Shown in pieces: positions 1 to 13,136 of a DNA stretch of 64,000 bases; the first letter of the stretch is position 1, and each line of letters begins with the position of its first letter. Made by a program: the position numbers and the translations under genes. The notes beneath the pieces were generated by a model. It made no database searches. It was given only the letters and a program-made list of their open reading frames with translations, and was not told where the DNA came from. The stretch spans positions 275,448,045 to 275,512,044 of the forward strand of contig NC_059072.1 in assembly GCF_020497125.1 (NCBI RefSeq). The letters are read 5' to 3'. Origin of the DNA: Mauremys mutica (lineage: Eukaryota; Chordata; Testudines; Geoemydidae).

Positions 1-290
1 GTTTAATTAATATTTGAAATTTAATTAAATTGGGGACACCCTATTTTGATTTAACAGCAGCTTATTTTGATTTGGCTCCTGTTGATTAGGGATAATATTA
101 CCTAAATGAATGTAAATTTATGTGCAGAGAAGGTCTGAGAAGTAGGGAAAATTGTATTAAAAGTGTGTTAAATAGGAGGTTAGAATATATTAGGAAAGTC
201 GGATCATGTCTGTAACACTGTAAGGACATTCTTATGAGATCATTTTACATTGGTACTAGTTTGAACTAGTGAGGCTTCTGTAGCACCATA
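1..290. other. AT-rich flank, nothing recognised
   Basis: I see no long frame, tRNA-like box or repeat end here. The stretch is AT-rich and ends at the target duplication of the hAT element that starts at 299. Confidence 0.5.
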
Positions 291-298
291 ATATAGAG

Positions 299-631
299 CA
301 GGGATCGTCAGCCTCTGGCACGCAGCTCGCCAGGGTAAGCACCCTGGCGGGCCGGGCCAGTTTGTTTACCTGCCATGTCGGCAGGTTCAGCCGACTGCGG
401 CTCCCATTGGCCGCAGTTCTCCGTCTCAGGCCAATGGGGGCGGCGGGAAGTGGCGTGGGCAAGGGATGTGCTGGCCGCGGCTGCCCGCCACCCTCATTGG
501 CCTGGGACAGCGAACTCGGCCAGTGGGAACCGCAGTCAGCCAAACCTGCTAACATGGCAGGTAAACAAACCAGCCCAGCCCGCAAGGGTGCTTACCCTAG
601 CGAGCCGCGTGCCAGAGGTTGCTGACCCCTG
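299..631. mobile_element. Palindromic non-autonomous hAT element, family 1
   Basis: A GC-rich 333-bp element whose left half is largely the reverse complement of its right half. It starts cagggatcgtcagcc and ends ggttgctgacccctg, matching inverted ends. The flanks carry an 8-bp target duplication with one mismatch, atatagag (291-298) and acatagag (632-639). Eight-bp duplications with CAGGG-type ends fit the hAT superfamily. The open frames across it on both strands are by-products of its base composition. The same family recurs at 7194, 23529 and 38384. Confidence 0.85.
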
Positions 632-639
632 ACATAGAG

Positions 640-2181
640 CATTTAAGAGAAAGGCCAACTTGTTCCATGTGGCTCTCTTTTTTGCACGTTAGGGTGACTG
701 CTCACTGGAGTTGGTTCAATAATTTGTTATGAATAATATTGATTGCAAATGTTGGCATATTTTCTTGGTATTCTTATTCTTCAATACATTTTAATTACTC
801 AATCAGCTCTATAGACTGTAGAATAATAGTCTATGAATAATAATTGTGAACTCCGGCATTTATTCCCATCATTCAGCCTGCTCTGCTATCAGATACTCAT
901 TGTAGAGAATAAGGAGATGATCAAATAAACTTATTCTGTGAATGGCAGTTCTTGCTGAGAAACAGTGGTTATTGAGAAGACTTCAGAAAAGCAAACAAAG
1001 TACCAATTTTTGGAAAAGTCAAGTAACTCTGACAATTACCATACTGCTCAATAAGTTCAACTACCATCCTTTGTTTAAAAATATGAAATAAATATATGAA
1101 AAAATGTATAGAAAATAAATGGCTAAATATCTTGAGAATACCAGAGTTATGAATAGTAAGTACAATTAATTTACAAAGAATATATCTTGCAAGATAAATT
1201 ACATTAGTAGCAGAAATGTGGTATCATATTTGCATTTTAGCAAAGAATTTGAGACTAGGTCTCCTGAACTCTTTACCTGACGATTTGGATCAAATTGGTT
1301 TGGAAAAGAACACTGATAAGTGGATTCAAAATTGATTGAAAGCTGAGAGTTAATAAATCTTGAGTCAGCAGCTCTTGCTTGGGGAATTTAATGTAGGCCA
1401 TTCTAAAGAGAGAAAAACACCACCAGCCTCTACAAATAGGTTTTGGAGAAAGGGTTGAAGACTACCCTGCTTCGGATGGGTAGCACTTTCAAGAATACTG
1501 TTCAGGAATAAATTCATGAAGAGTTAAGGCAAGTTCCATCCCCCCCTCCTACAATTGTTACCTACAGCCATCACTACAGATAATACTAAATTGGGAGATG
1601 ATGAAAATAAGTCAGGACACAGAAAGAATATAAGGCCATCTTGCATGGGGGCAGCAATGACCACCAAGGAATGGCAAATAGAAGGGCCTCTGACAGGCCT
1701 TGTTCAGGGTTTAAATCTCAGGGTCACAGTGACCCACTGAGCTACCCACTGGAAAATATCCAAGCAAAGATTTTTATAAGGAAAATTCTCCTTTGGGGTG
1801 TAATGAACAGCTTGTTTCTTTAAATCTTGCAAAGAGAAAAAGAGGCTTCTCAGCATGTGAATTCCTTTAGGGTACCCACTACAGCTTCCTCTCTTTAATA
1901 GTGCTGGCACTGCTGAAGCAAGAGCCCCAGCATACATTGCAGGCACCAGCAGGAAAGGTGCCCTCATTAGAGAGGGTCTTTCCAACAGTCCTCCAACACC
2001 TACATTCATTTGGAGAAAGCTGAACTGAAGCACAGGTATTCAATGAACAGGAGAAACTTGGACAACAGTAATGCATGCCCCATGCAAGAGTTTACAATGC
2101 AAATTGGATTGATACACAAAGTAGAGAGGTAACAGTGACCACATTGATAAAACAGTTTGTTTTTCTTTAACTGCTCTAGTC
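640..2181. other. Unclassified DNA with one possible SINE head
   Basis: No long frame or clear repeat boundary is visible. On the minus strand around 1690-1750 there is a tRNA-like pair: an A-box-like tagctcagtgg and a B-box-like gatttaaaccc. This may be the head of an old SINE, but I cannot define its ends. Confidence 0.3.
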
Positions 2182-2339
2182 CTATCATAAGATCACAGGG
2201 TGGGAAGGGACCTCAGAAGGTCATCTAGTCCAATCCCCTGCTCAAAGCCAGGCCAATCCCCCAATCCCTCTCTTAAGGATTGAGTTCCTAACTCTACATT
2301 TAGTAGGCCAATGCTTAAACCACTGAGCTATCCCTCCCC
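2182..2339 (-). mobile_element. tRNA-headed SINE with CR1-like tail (CryI type)
   Basis: On the minus strand the element begins with a tRNA-like head carrying an A-box (ggatagctcagtgg, 2320-2333) and a B-box region (ggaactcaatcc, 2277-2288). It continues into a tail with the wording of CR1 LINE 3' ends, ggactagatgacct and ggtcccttcc. A tRNA head joined to a CR1-like tail is the known design of turtle and crocodilian CryI SINEs, mobilised by CR1 enzymes. This supports a turtle-like source. No target duplication was identified. Confidence 0.75.
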
Positions 2340-2569
2340 CTGACTGGCAACATCCAGGACAGCAGCATATGACTGCATCTGCTGACAAGAAGAACACTTG
2401 GAGGGGGTTTAAAAACATCATAAAAATTCACCTCTCCAGATGCTTTGGCTTGCCTAAAACTATAGTTAGTTTTAGAATTAAGGCTTTAGATAAATAATAA
2501 TTAATGATAGTTTGAAGCTAAAAATCCCAGATGGTGGACACAATGATTTTCTATTAGAAAACATCAAAG

Positions 2570-3680
2570 ATGGAGGAAACAGACTAAATTGACCAATAGC
2601 AAGTAAGAAAGAAAGACTGAGCAAAGTTCAGGAAGCGTGACTCAACTCACCCCAAAACAGCTGCAGGAAAGGGGAGGAGTAGCTATTATGTCAGGGCAGA
2701 ACTGATTGGCTGAATGAGTTGCCACTACTGCAGGGAGCACTCAACTTGAAAGGTCAACCAATCAGAGGAGGGCCAGAAACTGATTATAAGGCTGGCCAGA
2801 CGTGCACTTGGTGTGTGTGGAGAAGACTAGAGAGAAACAGCAGCAGCCAGCAAAATATAGCAAGCAGGTATAGCATACTGGATAGAGCAGAAGGACCCAA
2901 GATGATTCACAGGGATTGTTGAAAGATTGTGTCTGATTTTTATGATGATCATTGAGAAATAACTGAGTATGCCTGTAAATAAAACTGAATGCCTGCTTCT
3001 GAGTATGATCTACCCCAATCCATTTTGTGGCTGTTTGATCGCCGCTCAAAATGGTAATCTTAATGTGTCTTTAATGTTATATTGTAATATTCTTCTCTAT
3101 ATATCCATAGAGTACTTGTATGCTGCATTTTAATAAGTCTAATGTTAACGGCCTTAGGCATATGTACAGTAGAGTCACTGTATACCAATACTCAACCTTG
3201 TAGTTGTCACATAGTCTGTGTAGTCTTCTGTCAATTGAATGTATAATCTTTTAGTGTAATCCAATTGTGCCTTACTACCTTGTACATTGTAATTTTATTA
3301 CAAGGTACAAGGTACATTGTAATATTTTTCAAAATACATTGTAATTTTTTTCTTTCCCTTTCTTGCTTTATTGAATATACTGTAACCACCTAATTTTCTT
3401 TCAATAAATAAGACTTTGTTTTTGAAGAACTATTGCTTGTATGACAACCCTTTGAGTGGAGGGCTGTATCTGTGTTCTTCCAAGGGTTACTAGGATTAGC
3501 CTGCTTTAGGGAGTCCTCTGCAGTTTCGGGACAAACCCGCTGGTAATTCTTCTAGGGCGGGTCACCACCTTTCTCCTCATTTGGACAGAATAAATTAGCA
3601 ATCTGTTTATAATTATAGACAGGCAGGCTGGTATTGGAGTGCCTTGGGTCCAAATCTTGGGGTAACAATATCTGGAATAC
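2570..3680 (+). repeat. Possible LTR-like region with promoter and polyA signals
   Basis: The stretch carries CCAAT motifs (gaccaatagc near 2590, aaccaatcag near 2757), a TATA-like gattataagg near 2780, and AATAAA near 2977 and 3404. The order resembles an LTR or retroelement promoter followed by polyA sites. I could not find TG...CA ends, a primer site or a target duplication. A short tandem duplication of the acattgtaat type lies at 3280-3345. This is only a suggestion of an old LTR; it could equally be unique DNA. Confidence 0.25.
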
Positions 3681-4060
3681 TACATTGAATTCTGGACATC
3701 TCATTAATACAAGGCTATTGACAAAATGAAGGGAGTTCAGAGAAGAGCACCCAAAAATGATCAGAAGGCCATATGGACTGATTTACTAGGAAAGATTAAA
3801 ACAGCTTAATAGATACAATTTAGGAAAAGATAACTAAGGGAAGTTGTGATCACAATCTACTGATATTTAAAGTGTAAGATCAAGGTTGGAAATTAGTTAA
3901 TCTGTAGTGCAAGGGAGTATAATTGGGGTTAAATTAAGAAAGGTAAATATAGACTTCATATCTGGAGAAAAAAACATCATGACATTAAGATTTATTAGCC
4001 TGTAGCATAATCTCTTTAGGGAAGTGGTCTGTGCATGTCAAGGTGTGCTTCTTTACATGA
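3672..4060 (+). pseudogene. Decayed CR1/L2-like LINE 3' fragment
   Basis: Broken frames resemble the C-terminal end of CR1-family ORF2: a short WTSH-like stretch, then a run similar to [14 protein letters not shown], ending in a region like FFRRG-type CR1 tails. It is full of stops and indels. Assignment rests on this faint resemblance and on the order of the motifs. It is not functional. Confidence 0.35.
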
Positions 4061-7000
4061 GGTCCCTACACAACCAAATTATGCTCACCATACTCCCGTG
4101 AAACATGCCCTTCCTACTCTTGTTCCACATCAGAGGTGGCAGGACTCAGGACTGGTTAGGGAAGCCCAGAGGCATCAAACATATTAGTAAGAATTTTTTA
4201 CACTAATTATTGTTGTGAAATCAGAGGTCAAGAGTTGACATAACATGAGGATCAGATAATACCTGAGGCATTATATCATACCATTACATGCATATTTTTG
4301 TGAACCACCGATCACTTGTTGGTTGTTCCAGTAATGTGTTCACTACATTTTTGCAGACCTGCTGTGCAGTTGTGATGTGGGACTACTGATCTTGTAGATC
4401 AAGTCCTCAGAGTACCAGAGCTCTGTGTGTGACCATGTAATATATGCATGGGTAATTACTGTGGGATACTTATTTAACATCTAAATTCCTTTATTTTGCT
4501 ACACCCTCATTAACCCATGTTCTTTAATAAAACAGTGCTGTTAGAAAGATTATTAATATAGAGAGTTATATTTTAATCACAGAGTGACTGAACTAGCTGT
4601 TAAGAAATGAGTGAGCTAACTAGGCCAAATAATGGGAACAGAAACTAGGGAGATCCAACCAAGTTTAAATAGAAAATATTTATAAAAAATTTTTTGAAAG
4701 TGAACCTTTTTCACATTATGCTTCTGATTGAAGATGAACTTATAAAATAGCTCCTCTGTATATCTAATGCTAATTCTGTATAATATTGTATGCATTAATA
4801 CACAGAAGAGAAATTCTAATGCATACCTAAGGGATATGAAATTTTACACCAATTGTGAGAGCATCATAATGTGTTTTTTAAAATCTGTTTACCAAAAAGT
4901 AGGGTATATCTGATGTCCCGCAGGACCTCATTATGTTTTTTGTGTGTATATTACATAACTCATTACACAGCCTTTTAATTGTGTCCCTTCTAAACTGATG
5001 GATAAATACATTTCATTATACAAATAGTTGAAATGAGTAGGGGTAAATTGAATAATATTGTAAAACCTTTATATTTTTTCTATTAATGCAAGTAATAAAT
5101 TGGTACTGGAAAAAGAAAATTAAAAGTATAGTTCTAAAATATCTGTTTGTACTCTTAATGAACTCCATACTACTAAGCAGATATTATGTAGATAAATATA
5201 AACTTCTAAAAATTCCCACAATATCTTCTGTCACCAATAAAAAACCTTTATAAAATTGAAAAGCAAGAAGTCTCTCCAGGAAACAGCATTAAGCATCAAC
5301 AGATTAATATTCAATACTAACTGATTTGAGTTAGCATGCCAGGGAGACTGCATCTTACTATCATCACTAGACATCACATTTAAAATCACTACTGTTCCTT
5401 CTCATTTGAGTATCATCTCATTTTTGAACATTTCAAATTTTTGAAGCTTGCCACACTGGAGAGATCTGACAAAGAGAGGCTGGCAAAATCTACCACATGC
5501 CAGAGTTCCAAGAAATACAGCATTTGTTACACACACACAAGAACGCACTCCTGGTGATTGTTCCCACTTACTGCCATGCTCTTTGCACTACATGTATAAC
5601 TGACCGCAGTTGAGTCAACAGAGGGGTTGGAACATGACTCTTAGCACTAAAGGCATAAGCTTCTACTACTTAAACTGAAGGACTAAGTACCTTAACTGGA
5701 ATCAGAAGCAAACTCAAAACCTCTTATTTGGACTAGATTCTAGAGAAGGACAAAGCTCCGTCTGGGAAAGCTTTGAAATCCCAAGTGTTTGAAATCTACT
5801 GAAGTTCAAGCTCTACATTAGATCCCCACTTTTTTTAACTGATTGCACTTGGGCCATTTACAGGGTTTGAACCCAGGACCTTAACCTAAAAGCGGAAGCA
5901 CTAACATTTTAGGTAAAAAGCTAAGTCCTACTTTGCTCCCTTATTGAAGGTTGCTTCAATGAGGAGGCATTGCCTTTCTACTAGCTTCCTGGATGACTGA
6001 GGGTGCTCTGCAGGAATACTTATACATTGTTTCCCCTCCTCTTCTACCTACAACTTTGTAGTATGATTTCATGCTAGCAGACATCAGGAGCCCAGACACA
6101 TTTAAGTGGCATATCGACCACATGCTCCAATGTCACCACTAGTATAAGGACAAATATTTGGATCATGTTTTCAGTCCATTCAGAAATTGCACTTGGTTAG
6201 TATCACTTCATTTCTCCAGCACTAGTAAAAGACCAGTCTCTTAGCCTGCCGTAAGAAATGTAAGTGTATTAAGGATGAAGATTGGAGTAGTTGGAGAATG
6301 GCTGCCTTCAGGACCTCCTAAACAAAGGGGAGGCCCTCAGAAAGAATCTTGTGCCACAAAACACAAGAGTTCTGGAAACTATTGATGACTGATTCTACCT
6401 CAGACACTTACTTGACAGATTTTTATCAAGCAAAAGTCCCAAGTGTGCTCCACTAAACTCCACAAAATGATGAAGCATTCATCAAGATGATGGATATGCT
6501 GTGACATAAATTCATATTCTTATGCCCAAGCTTCATCCAAACCTTCTTGCTCCATAATGATTACTTAGTGATCAGAATAGGAGTCTTTAGCACTCTCTAT
6601 CTGAGTTAGAAACTCCTGCCCAGTGATTCTACATAGTCACAATAGAAAATAAATGCCATTTTTCCCCAGCCAATGTACACAAATTCTTCTTGTTAATTGG
6701 GCCTTTCAATGTGGTGATGGTTTATGCCATGTACATTGGATGTATACAATGAAAGGTTTCAATGCTTGGCTGATATGTGGTAACTTGCACTGCCGGCTTA
6801 CACTTTCCAGTTGCAACTGTGATAAGGGAAGCAGCACCTGAATGCAGGCTTCTTTTGATGAGGGGCTCTCAATAAGACAGATACTAGACACCGGACCCTT
6901 ATCTGTGGCATCAACTCTCAACAAGGCTTCAAAGGCAGTTCAGGGAGTTCCACCTAGCTGGGAAATAATTTGTTGCAGATGAGGCATAGCAAAGAGGCTA

Positions 7001-7185
7001 GGATACTCTGGGAGAAGGAGCTAGTGCTTTGACCTGTAATTAGAAGCTATAGAGTTTTTATGAAACCTCAGAGTTACCCTGTTTATTTGGGGACAGAGGG
7101 TTGGTTGTGCAAATTTGCTAGATCTGTAAAACCAGAAACCCTGAAATAAACCACCAATCCCAGAGATGGTTGTTTGAATCTGATT
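4061..7185. other. Unclassified AT-rich DNA
   Basis: No frame above noise and no element ends were found. Around 5855-5900 the minus strand has a B-box-like gggttcaaaccc, perhaps a tRNA-derived SINE relic without a clear A box. Short open frames at 6653-6924 have no recognisable content. The rest looks like old intergenic sequence. Confidence 0.4.
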
Positions 7186-7193
7186 CTGTAGTG

Positions 7194-7528
7194 CAGGGAT
7201 CGGCAACCTTTGGCACGCAGCTTGCCAGGGTAAGCACTCTGGCGGGCCGGGCCTGTTTGTTTACCTGCCGCGTTCACAAGTTCGGCCTATCACGGCTCCT
7301 ACTGGCCACAGTTCCCCATCCCAGGCTAATGGGGGTGGTGGGAAGTGGCGCGGGCCGAGAGATGTACTGGCCGCTGCTTCCCGCCACCCCCATTGGCCTG
7401 GGATGGCAAACCACGGCCAGTGGGAGCCGCAATCGGTCGAATCTGCTGATGCAGCAGGTAAACAAACTGGCCCAGCCTGCCAGGGTGCTTACCCTGGTGA
7501 GCTGCATGCCAAAGATTACTGATCCCTG
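7194..7528. mobile_element. Palindromic non-autonomous hAT element, family 1
   Basis: A 335-bp sister of the element at 299, with ends cagggatcggcaacc and the matching inverted ttactgatccctg. It is flanked by an 8-bp target duplication with one mismatch, ctgtagtg (7186-7193) and ctatagtg (7529-7536). The two halves form a long inverted repeat, which explains the overlapping frames on both strands at 7170-7580. The similar length to the first copy suggests the roughly 334-bp form is the full unit of this family. Confidence 0.87.
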
Positions 7529-7536
7529 CTATAGTG

Positions 7537-8685
7537 GATTCTTGCTCTCTGTTTCAATCCTGGACTACCAGAATATGTAGAATAATTTCACAAGTATTCT
7601 AACTATACTACTTGGCTGGCGATTGCGAGGCCTTTGTACCAGTAAAAAAAACAAAAACAACCAAAACCCCAACCACAAATAAACAGGTAAAATATCTTTA
7701 CCCAAGGCTATAATAATATGGTGACTGTAATTACAATGCTGTTATACTGCAATTATAATGTAATTACACTGATTTTTAGTTCCTATTAAGTAACTTCCAT
7801 TCATCCATATAGCTACGTCTGACTCAGTTATTACTATTGTTTTAATGTTGTACTTATTCATATTAGAATCTAACTTTATTTACATTGTAATTATTCTCAA
7901 TCATGTAATGACCTTTCCTTGATGAACTAGTAGTAATTATAGGTATAAAAAAACCATAGTTATAGTCCAAATGCACTGAAATTGCAGTGTGATTGGAGTG
8001 TAATTTCAGCTATGTAGTATAATGTGACCTATTAACACTATAACATTTCTGGCACTCTAACATGCTAATGATCTTCTGACACAATTTCTTTTCTTCCCAG
8101 TCTTTGTAATACAAAGTAAGATGTTTGTTCTCAGTGAACAGACTGCATAGCTTGGCAATGGCCCCTGAGTAACAATGGTGCCTTGCTAAAGGCCATGAGG
8201 CTCTAACCCTAGGAGCTTTGATCAGCCCAACTGTGTGAGATCACTAAGTGCTTAATCATTTATTGATGGTGAGGGGTGAAGATGTGCTGAACTAAGCATG
8301 GAAGACCTGGTATAAAAATCACTTGCAAGGCAAACTCAAGAACCACAAGCAGATGCAACTAGCAGGGCAGTTTCAGAGGGAATTTGGAGAGGGACTGTGA
8401 GAGGCTTGCCTTTTAGATTCAGCACTACATGTGATATCAAGATGGCCAGCGATGGAATAGTGGTGATGACCTGCAATGGATGTGCCACATTCTTTTTTTT
8501 TCTGATTGAAAATAGAAGGGATTTCATGTGCATGCAGTGCAAGTTGGTGGCTGTGTTAGAGAAAAAGAGTGTTAGATTGAAGGGGCAAGTAGAGTAGAGA
8601 TGCTATTGAGAATCATGAAAACTGAGACATTCCTAGACAGTCATTTTCAGGCAATCCAACATTCAATCCAACATTCAAGGAAGAA
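7537..8685. other. Unclassified AT-rich DNA
   Basis: No recognisable gene. A homopolymer-rich stretch (A and CA runs) lies near 7646-7690. Short frames at 8336-8597 show no family motif. Confidence 0.4.
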
Positions 8686-8689
8686 TAGA

Positions 8690-9545
8690 GCTGGCCACCA
8701 ACGAATTTGAGAGAGTGGAAGTCAGAGAGGGTGCCTGGCAGTTCATAACGACCAGAATCAGGAAGTCATGGCAGTATTCTACACAGCTGGAGACAAATGA
8801 GGATGGGCAGCCACTGGCTACCAAAGAGGAGAGAACTGGGAGGAGTTCCACACAGTTAGAAGTTTCAAATTGATGCCATGTCCTCAACATGGACATGATG
8901 GAAGTTACCTCTCCAAATCCAGCAGGTCCGAGGGAACAGACATATGTACAGGACACACATGTGGATGGCAGCTCAGCCTAAATGTACAAAAATCAAGCTT
9001 GCCCACAAAGAGTTCTGCAATCTCCCAAGGTGATATTTATTGGAGATTCAATACTCAGAAGAATTAAAGGAACATTCTGCAAGGAACAGGCAGACAGTAG
9101 GACAGTGCTGCCTACCAAGACATGAGACATTTCTAAGACTGGATAGGCCTCTTAAGTCAATGGGCAAGGATCCCTTGCTCATGGTTAATATCAGTACTAT
9201 TGACACTGCATCGCAAGATACCTCACAGATAGTAGATGACTTCAGGGAACTCAAAAGTATGCTAAAGAAGAAGATTATCTAAGTGACCGTCTCTGAGATC
9301 CTTCCTGTCCCACAAGATTAGGAAGAAATTAGAATATTCTGGAAGTGAACCTACGGGTAGGTAAGTAGCATAGGGTAGAGGGTTCTGGTTTTGTGGAACA
9401 TTGGTCCACCTTATATGAAGATAGAGAGCTGTATAATTTGGATGGCCTCCACCTCAGTAGAAGGGACAGGCTGGATAAAGAAATCATGGAAGATATGAGG
9501 ACCCAGCATAAAATTGAGATGAGAAAATATTAATCCATGAACCAA
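8690..9545 (+). pseudogene. CR1/L3 LINE ORF1 relic with esterase motifs
   Basis: Frames here are broken, but two marks of the SGNH-esterase domain found in CR1/L3 ORF1 proteins survive. One is a GDS block within VIFIGDSILRR (GDS at 9042-9050). The other is a D..H block, DGLHLS (9441-9452), about 130 codons later. Spacing and order fit that domain, which is thought to help ORF1 bind membranes or lipids during retrotransposition. Stops and frameshifts are scattered throughout, so it is inactive. It leads directly into an ORF2 relic, so this copy reaches further 5' than most CR1 copies. Confidence 0.6.
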
Positions 9546-9559
9546 AGGATATGAAGAAA

Positions 9560-10990
9560 ATAAATTCTTGAATTGCCTGTATACCAATGCCAGGAGCTGG
9601 GTAACAAACAAAATGTATGGTAATTGCTCATTAATGAACATAAATTCAGTCTAGTTGGTATTACTGAAATCTGGTGGGATGATTTGAGCAATGAGATTGG
9701 TAAAATAAATGGTTATAACCTATTTAGGATGGATCATGTGGACAAAATGTGAGAGGGAGTGGCACTCAGTCAAAAATGTCATGATCTGTTCCAAGTCACT
9801 GATAATTTACTTCTGAGTTATCTTGAATGTTTATGGATCAATATCCTAACAGATAAAGCACAAGCTGTGTTTGTAGTTGGTGACTGGCACAGACCACCAA
9901 ATCAAAATAGGGAATAGGATGACCACCTTCTTATGCACCTATCTATACTGTGTAGGGAAAAGAATCTCCATGATCATAAGAGATTTCAATTTGAGTGACA
10001 TATGCTGGGGGATCTCATGCTGCCAGTATTAAACCATCCTTAGAATTTCTAAACATTATAGATGACAATTTCTTACGCAAAAAGTGTTGCAACAAACACA
10101 GAAGGATTCTTTATCAGATCTTTTCCTAAAGGTAAAAAGGAGCTGATCACAGAACTAAGAATTAATGGTAATGTAGGCACAAGAGATCGTAACTTGATCA
10201 CATTTATAAAGTACAAACAGAATAGACTCCAAACCAGTAATATACAGTAATGAATATAAGTCAGAAGCTAGGAGTTGTAGAAAACTGATAAGGGAAGCAA
10301 AGACAGATGAGGAGAAATCTATGGGCAGCAGAGTTAAGGTTAATAAAAAGGATTTTAAAAAAATGTATTAGGAACAGAAATAATTCTGTTGATAGTACTG
10401 CTCCGTCACTGGATGGAAACAGTAGAATTATCAATAATAATGCAGAAAAGTCAGAAATATTCTATAAATATTTCTATTCTGTCATTGGAAGAAAAAAAAA
10501 CAGAGGTCATAGTCCCACTATACAGTGATGATAATATCCACCAATTCCATTAGTATCTCTGGAAGATGTTAAACATAAATTATTGAGTTAGATATTTTTT
10601 AAAGCAACAGCTCCAGATAACTTGCATTCAAGAGATTTAAAATAACTGTCTGAGCTCGCTGGATCATTAATGCTGATTTTCAGTAAGTCTTGGAACACTG
10701 GGAAAGTTCCAGAAGACTGGAAGAAAGCTAATGATGAGTCATTTTTTAAAAGGGAATGACCTGGGTAATTATAAGCCTGTCAGCCTGACATTGACCCCGG
10801 GCAAGATGATGGAGCAGCTGAGACAGGACACAATTAATAAAGAATCAAAGGAGCTTAATGGAATTAATGCAAAACAACATAGGTTTATGGAAAATAGTTC
10901 CTGTCAAACTAACTTGATATGTTTTCTTGATGGGATTACAAGTTTGATTGATATAGGTAATAGTGAAGGTGTAATTCATTTTGCAAATTT
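9560..10990 (+). pseudogene. CR1/L3 LINE ORF2 relic (endonuclease and RT)
   Basis: It begins with the typical APE-endonuclease opening (LYTNARS-like, about 9577). An endonuclease glutamate block follows (ITEIWWDD, about 9660). The reverse transcriptase part shows APDNLHSR near 10612 and VPEDWKKAN near 10706. Many stops and frameshifts separate these blocks. The match is lost near 10990, so the RT catalytic region and 3' end are missing or beyond recognition. Together with the ORF1 relic upstream it is one old insertion of about 2.3 kb. Confidence 0.6.
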
Positions 10991-13130
10991 GGGGATTAGG
11001 CCTGTCAAACATGCAGTTCAACAAGCTACGGGCTGTATGCAGACTGGCCAGTAGTAACACCTGGGCAAGTCACATAGTTTTTTTTTTCAAGAAATTCAAG
11101 TGTCCTATCAAATTAAAATTAAAACAGGCTGTTCCTTTTTCTTGATTTTGAGTGCTATTGTGAGCAATTCATGCAAGACTCTGCTTGTCAAATGGGTTAT
11201 TGTCATACACATCTCCTGGGGCCAAAATCTGCTTCCCTTACTCACACAGGGTAAGTTGAGTTCACTGCAGGCCTGTGAAACTGGCAATTCATCAGTGTCC
11301 TGTCCTTAGGGGGACCTCCAGGAAGAATTATGCCTCAAAAACACACCCTCAGACATAATTCCTCCTGGGGCTCCCTGGTTGTGCTGCAGGAGAATGGTTT
11401 TTTACAGCCCTTAAAAGGATGTGGTATACCCTTTCCTGACCTGAGCTGTTAGCTCTGCTCACTGGCACGTGGGGAATGGAAGGGACAAATCTGGAGCCAT
11501 TCTAATCCTGCGCATTCCTCACTCATTTGCTCTGTGAGGAATTACCCACCAGCACACAAAGGTAATATCTGAGTAGCCCTAATACAACCTTCTAAGGTGA
11601 AATCCTCACTTCTCCCTTGTCTCCTGTGTGGCCACATTATGGCTCACAAGTAGTTTCAATAAGAATATCCCAACAAATATTGCTGTACGCAAAGGGCAAG
11701 GAACAATGTATCTAGTGTGCGTGGGGGTAATAATTCTACTATCCTTACTTACAATCAGTAATCTCCTACTCAGCAAGTAGTTCCATTGGCCTAGATTGTG
11801 TCCTTGTTGACTGAGGCCAAGGCAGGTAATAAGATACCTGTATACCACTCTCAGCATACCCGGACCTTGAGTCCAGGTCTACTATGGAGCATAACTCCTG
11901 GTTTATAGATATTCCCCATTGAGAGCAAGGGGGTAGGAAAGAGACTTTGCTCTCCTTCCATTCACTGGCCAGAGTGACAGAGCAAATGTGAGCGAGGAAG
12001 TAAGATATAGACATGCAAGAGTTGTAACTTACTTCTCCCCCTGGAACAATTCCTTCTTGGGGTAGAGCAGTTACCGACTCATGGCTGAGTCTAAAGTTTC
12101 AGCCTAGGTCAGAGGGATTATTTGCAGTGTAAATGACTATTGAACATGAGTAAGTAAGTGTGACAGAATCTGGGTCTCTGTGACTACACATAAGGCCCTC
12201 AATGAGTGATTGACAGAGTAAAGAATAACTCACCATCTCCTCATTCCTAACTACTAGACCGTTGCCTCTCCCCAAAAAGATTTAGGGTCACATTCTGGAT
12301 GACTGATGAATGGTGTGCATCCTAGCATTACTTGGAAGTTTTCATCATTTCAGTATGAGAAATGTTTAAATTGATCCTTTAACCTATATATACTGTGCTA
12401 TATTGTTGTGAAACTTGAATCAAGCTTTTGGAACTTCAGAGCTAAATGTCACCAGATTTCCTAGTCAATAATAAGTTCAGATATGTCGTTTGCAATAGGA
12501 CATAGAACAGCTTCTGTGTAGGTGTATATTATTATTTCCTTCCCCATTTTCTTAGCTTGAAAAGATATATATATATATACACACATACACACACTTTATT
12601 AAAATCTCTGCAACTTAATATACAGTGAGTACCCAAACACACCATTATCTGTACTCACTGTTTGTCACTTCCTTAAATTTTTCCATTTTCTGTTATTTAA
12701 GATTTATTTTTTCTAAAGCTAATAGTAACATCAAGATATAAAATGCATAACTATAGTGCACTTTCAGATGTCTATAACACAGAAACAGTCCTGTCAATTG
12801 CGACAGCAATGAATAGATCTCTGTTCGTGACAAGATTTTGCTAACATCTTTTCCAGCGTGATGCGAGCCAAAATATGTATGCTTGCTATGGGTTCATTAG
12901 AAAACAACATTTAAAATCATTATGAGAGTAGAATACCGGTACTTGTTTGTTCACATGTTTATGAGCAATGATACCTGTATAAATTTGTGAGACAATCAAG
13001 TAAAAAGAACAGATTACAATTAACTGAAGAATTAAGTATAGGCTGCCATATAATGGGCAATGGGAATTTGATGTGACACTTTATAATATTAAATACAGGT
13101 TCAGATTCTCTGCTGGAATCCAACAGATCC
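10991..13130. other. Unclassified DNA
   Basis: No gene or transposon recognised. It holds a short alternating TA then CA tract at 12565-12595. The segment 12760-13030 carries none of the repeat families seen elsewhere in the window and could be unique sequence. Small frames at 11606-12014 have no family features. Confidence 0.4.
12565..12595. repeat. TA/CA microsatellite
   Basis: A run of about eight TA units passes into CA-rich units (tatatata then cacacatacacacac). It is a simple sequence with no further structure. Confidence 0.85.
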
Positions 13131-13136
13131 ACTCAG

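Noticed and set aside
256..632. Overlapping frames on both strands near 300-630
   Set aside because: They cover the palindromic hAT element; frames occur on both strands because the two arms are complementary.
1690..1750. Possible tRNA gene on the minus strand
   Set aside because: Only A-box-like and B-box-like words are seen; no cloverleaf with acceptor stem could be formed by eye. At most a SINE head.
12760..13030. Possible conserved non-coding element
   Set aside because: It lacks the repeat families seen elsewhere here, but conservation cannot be judged from one sequence.
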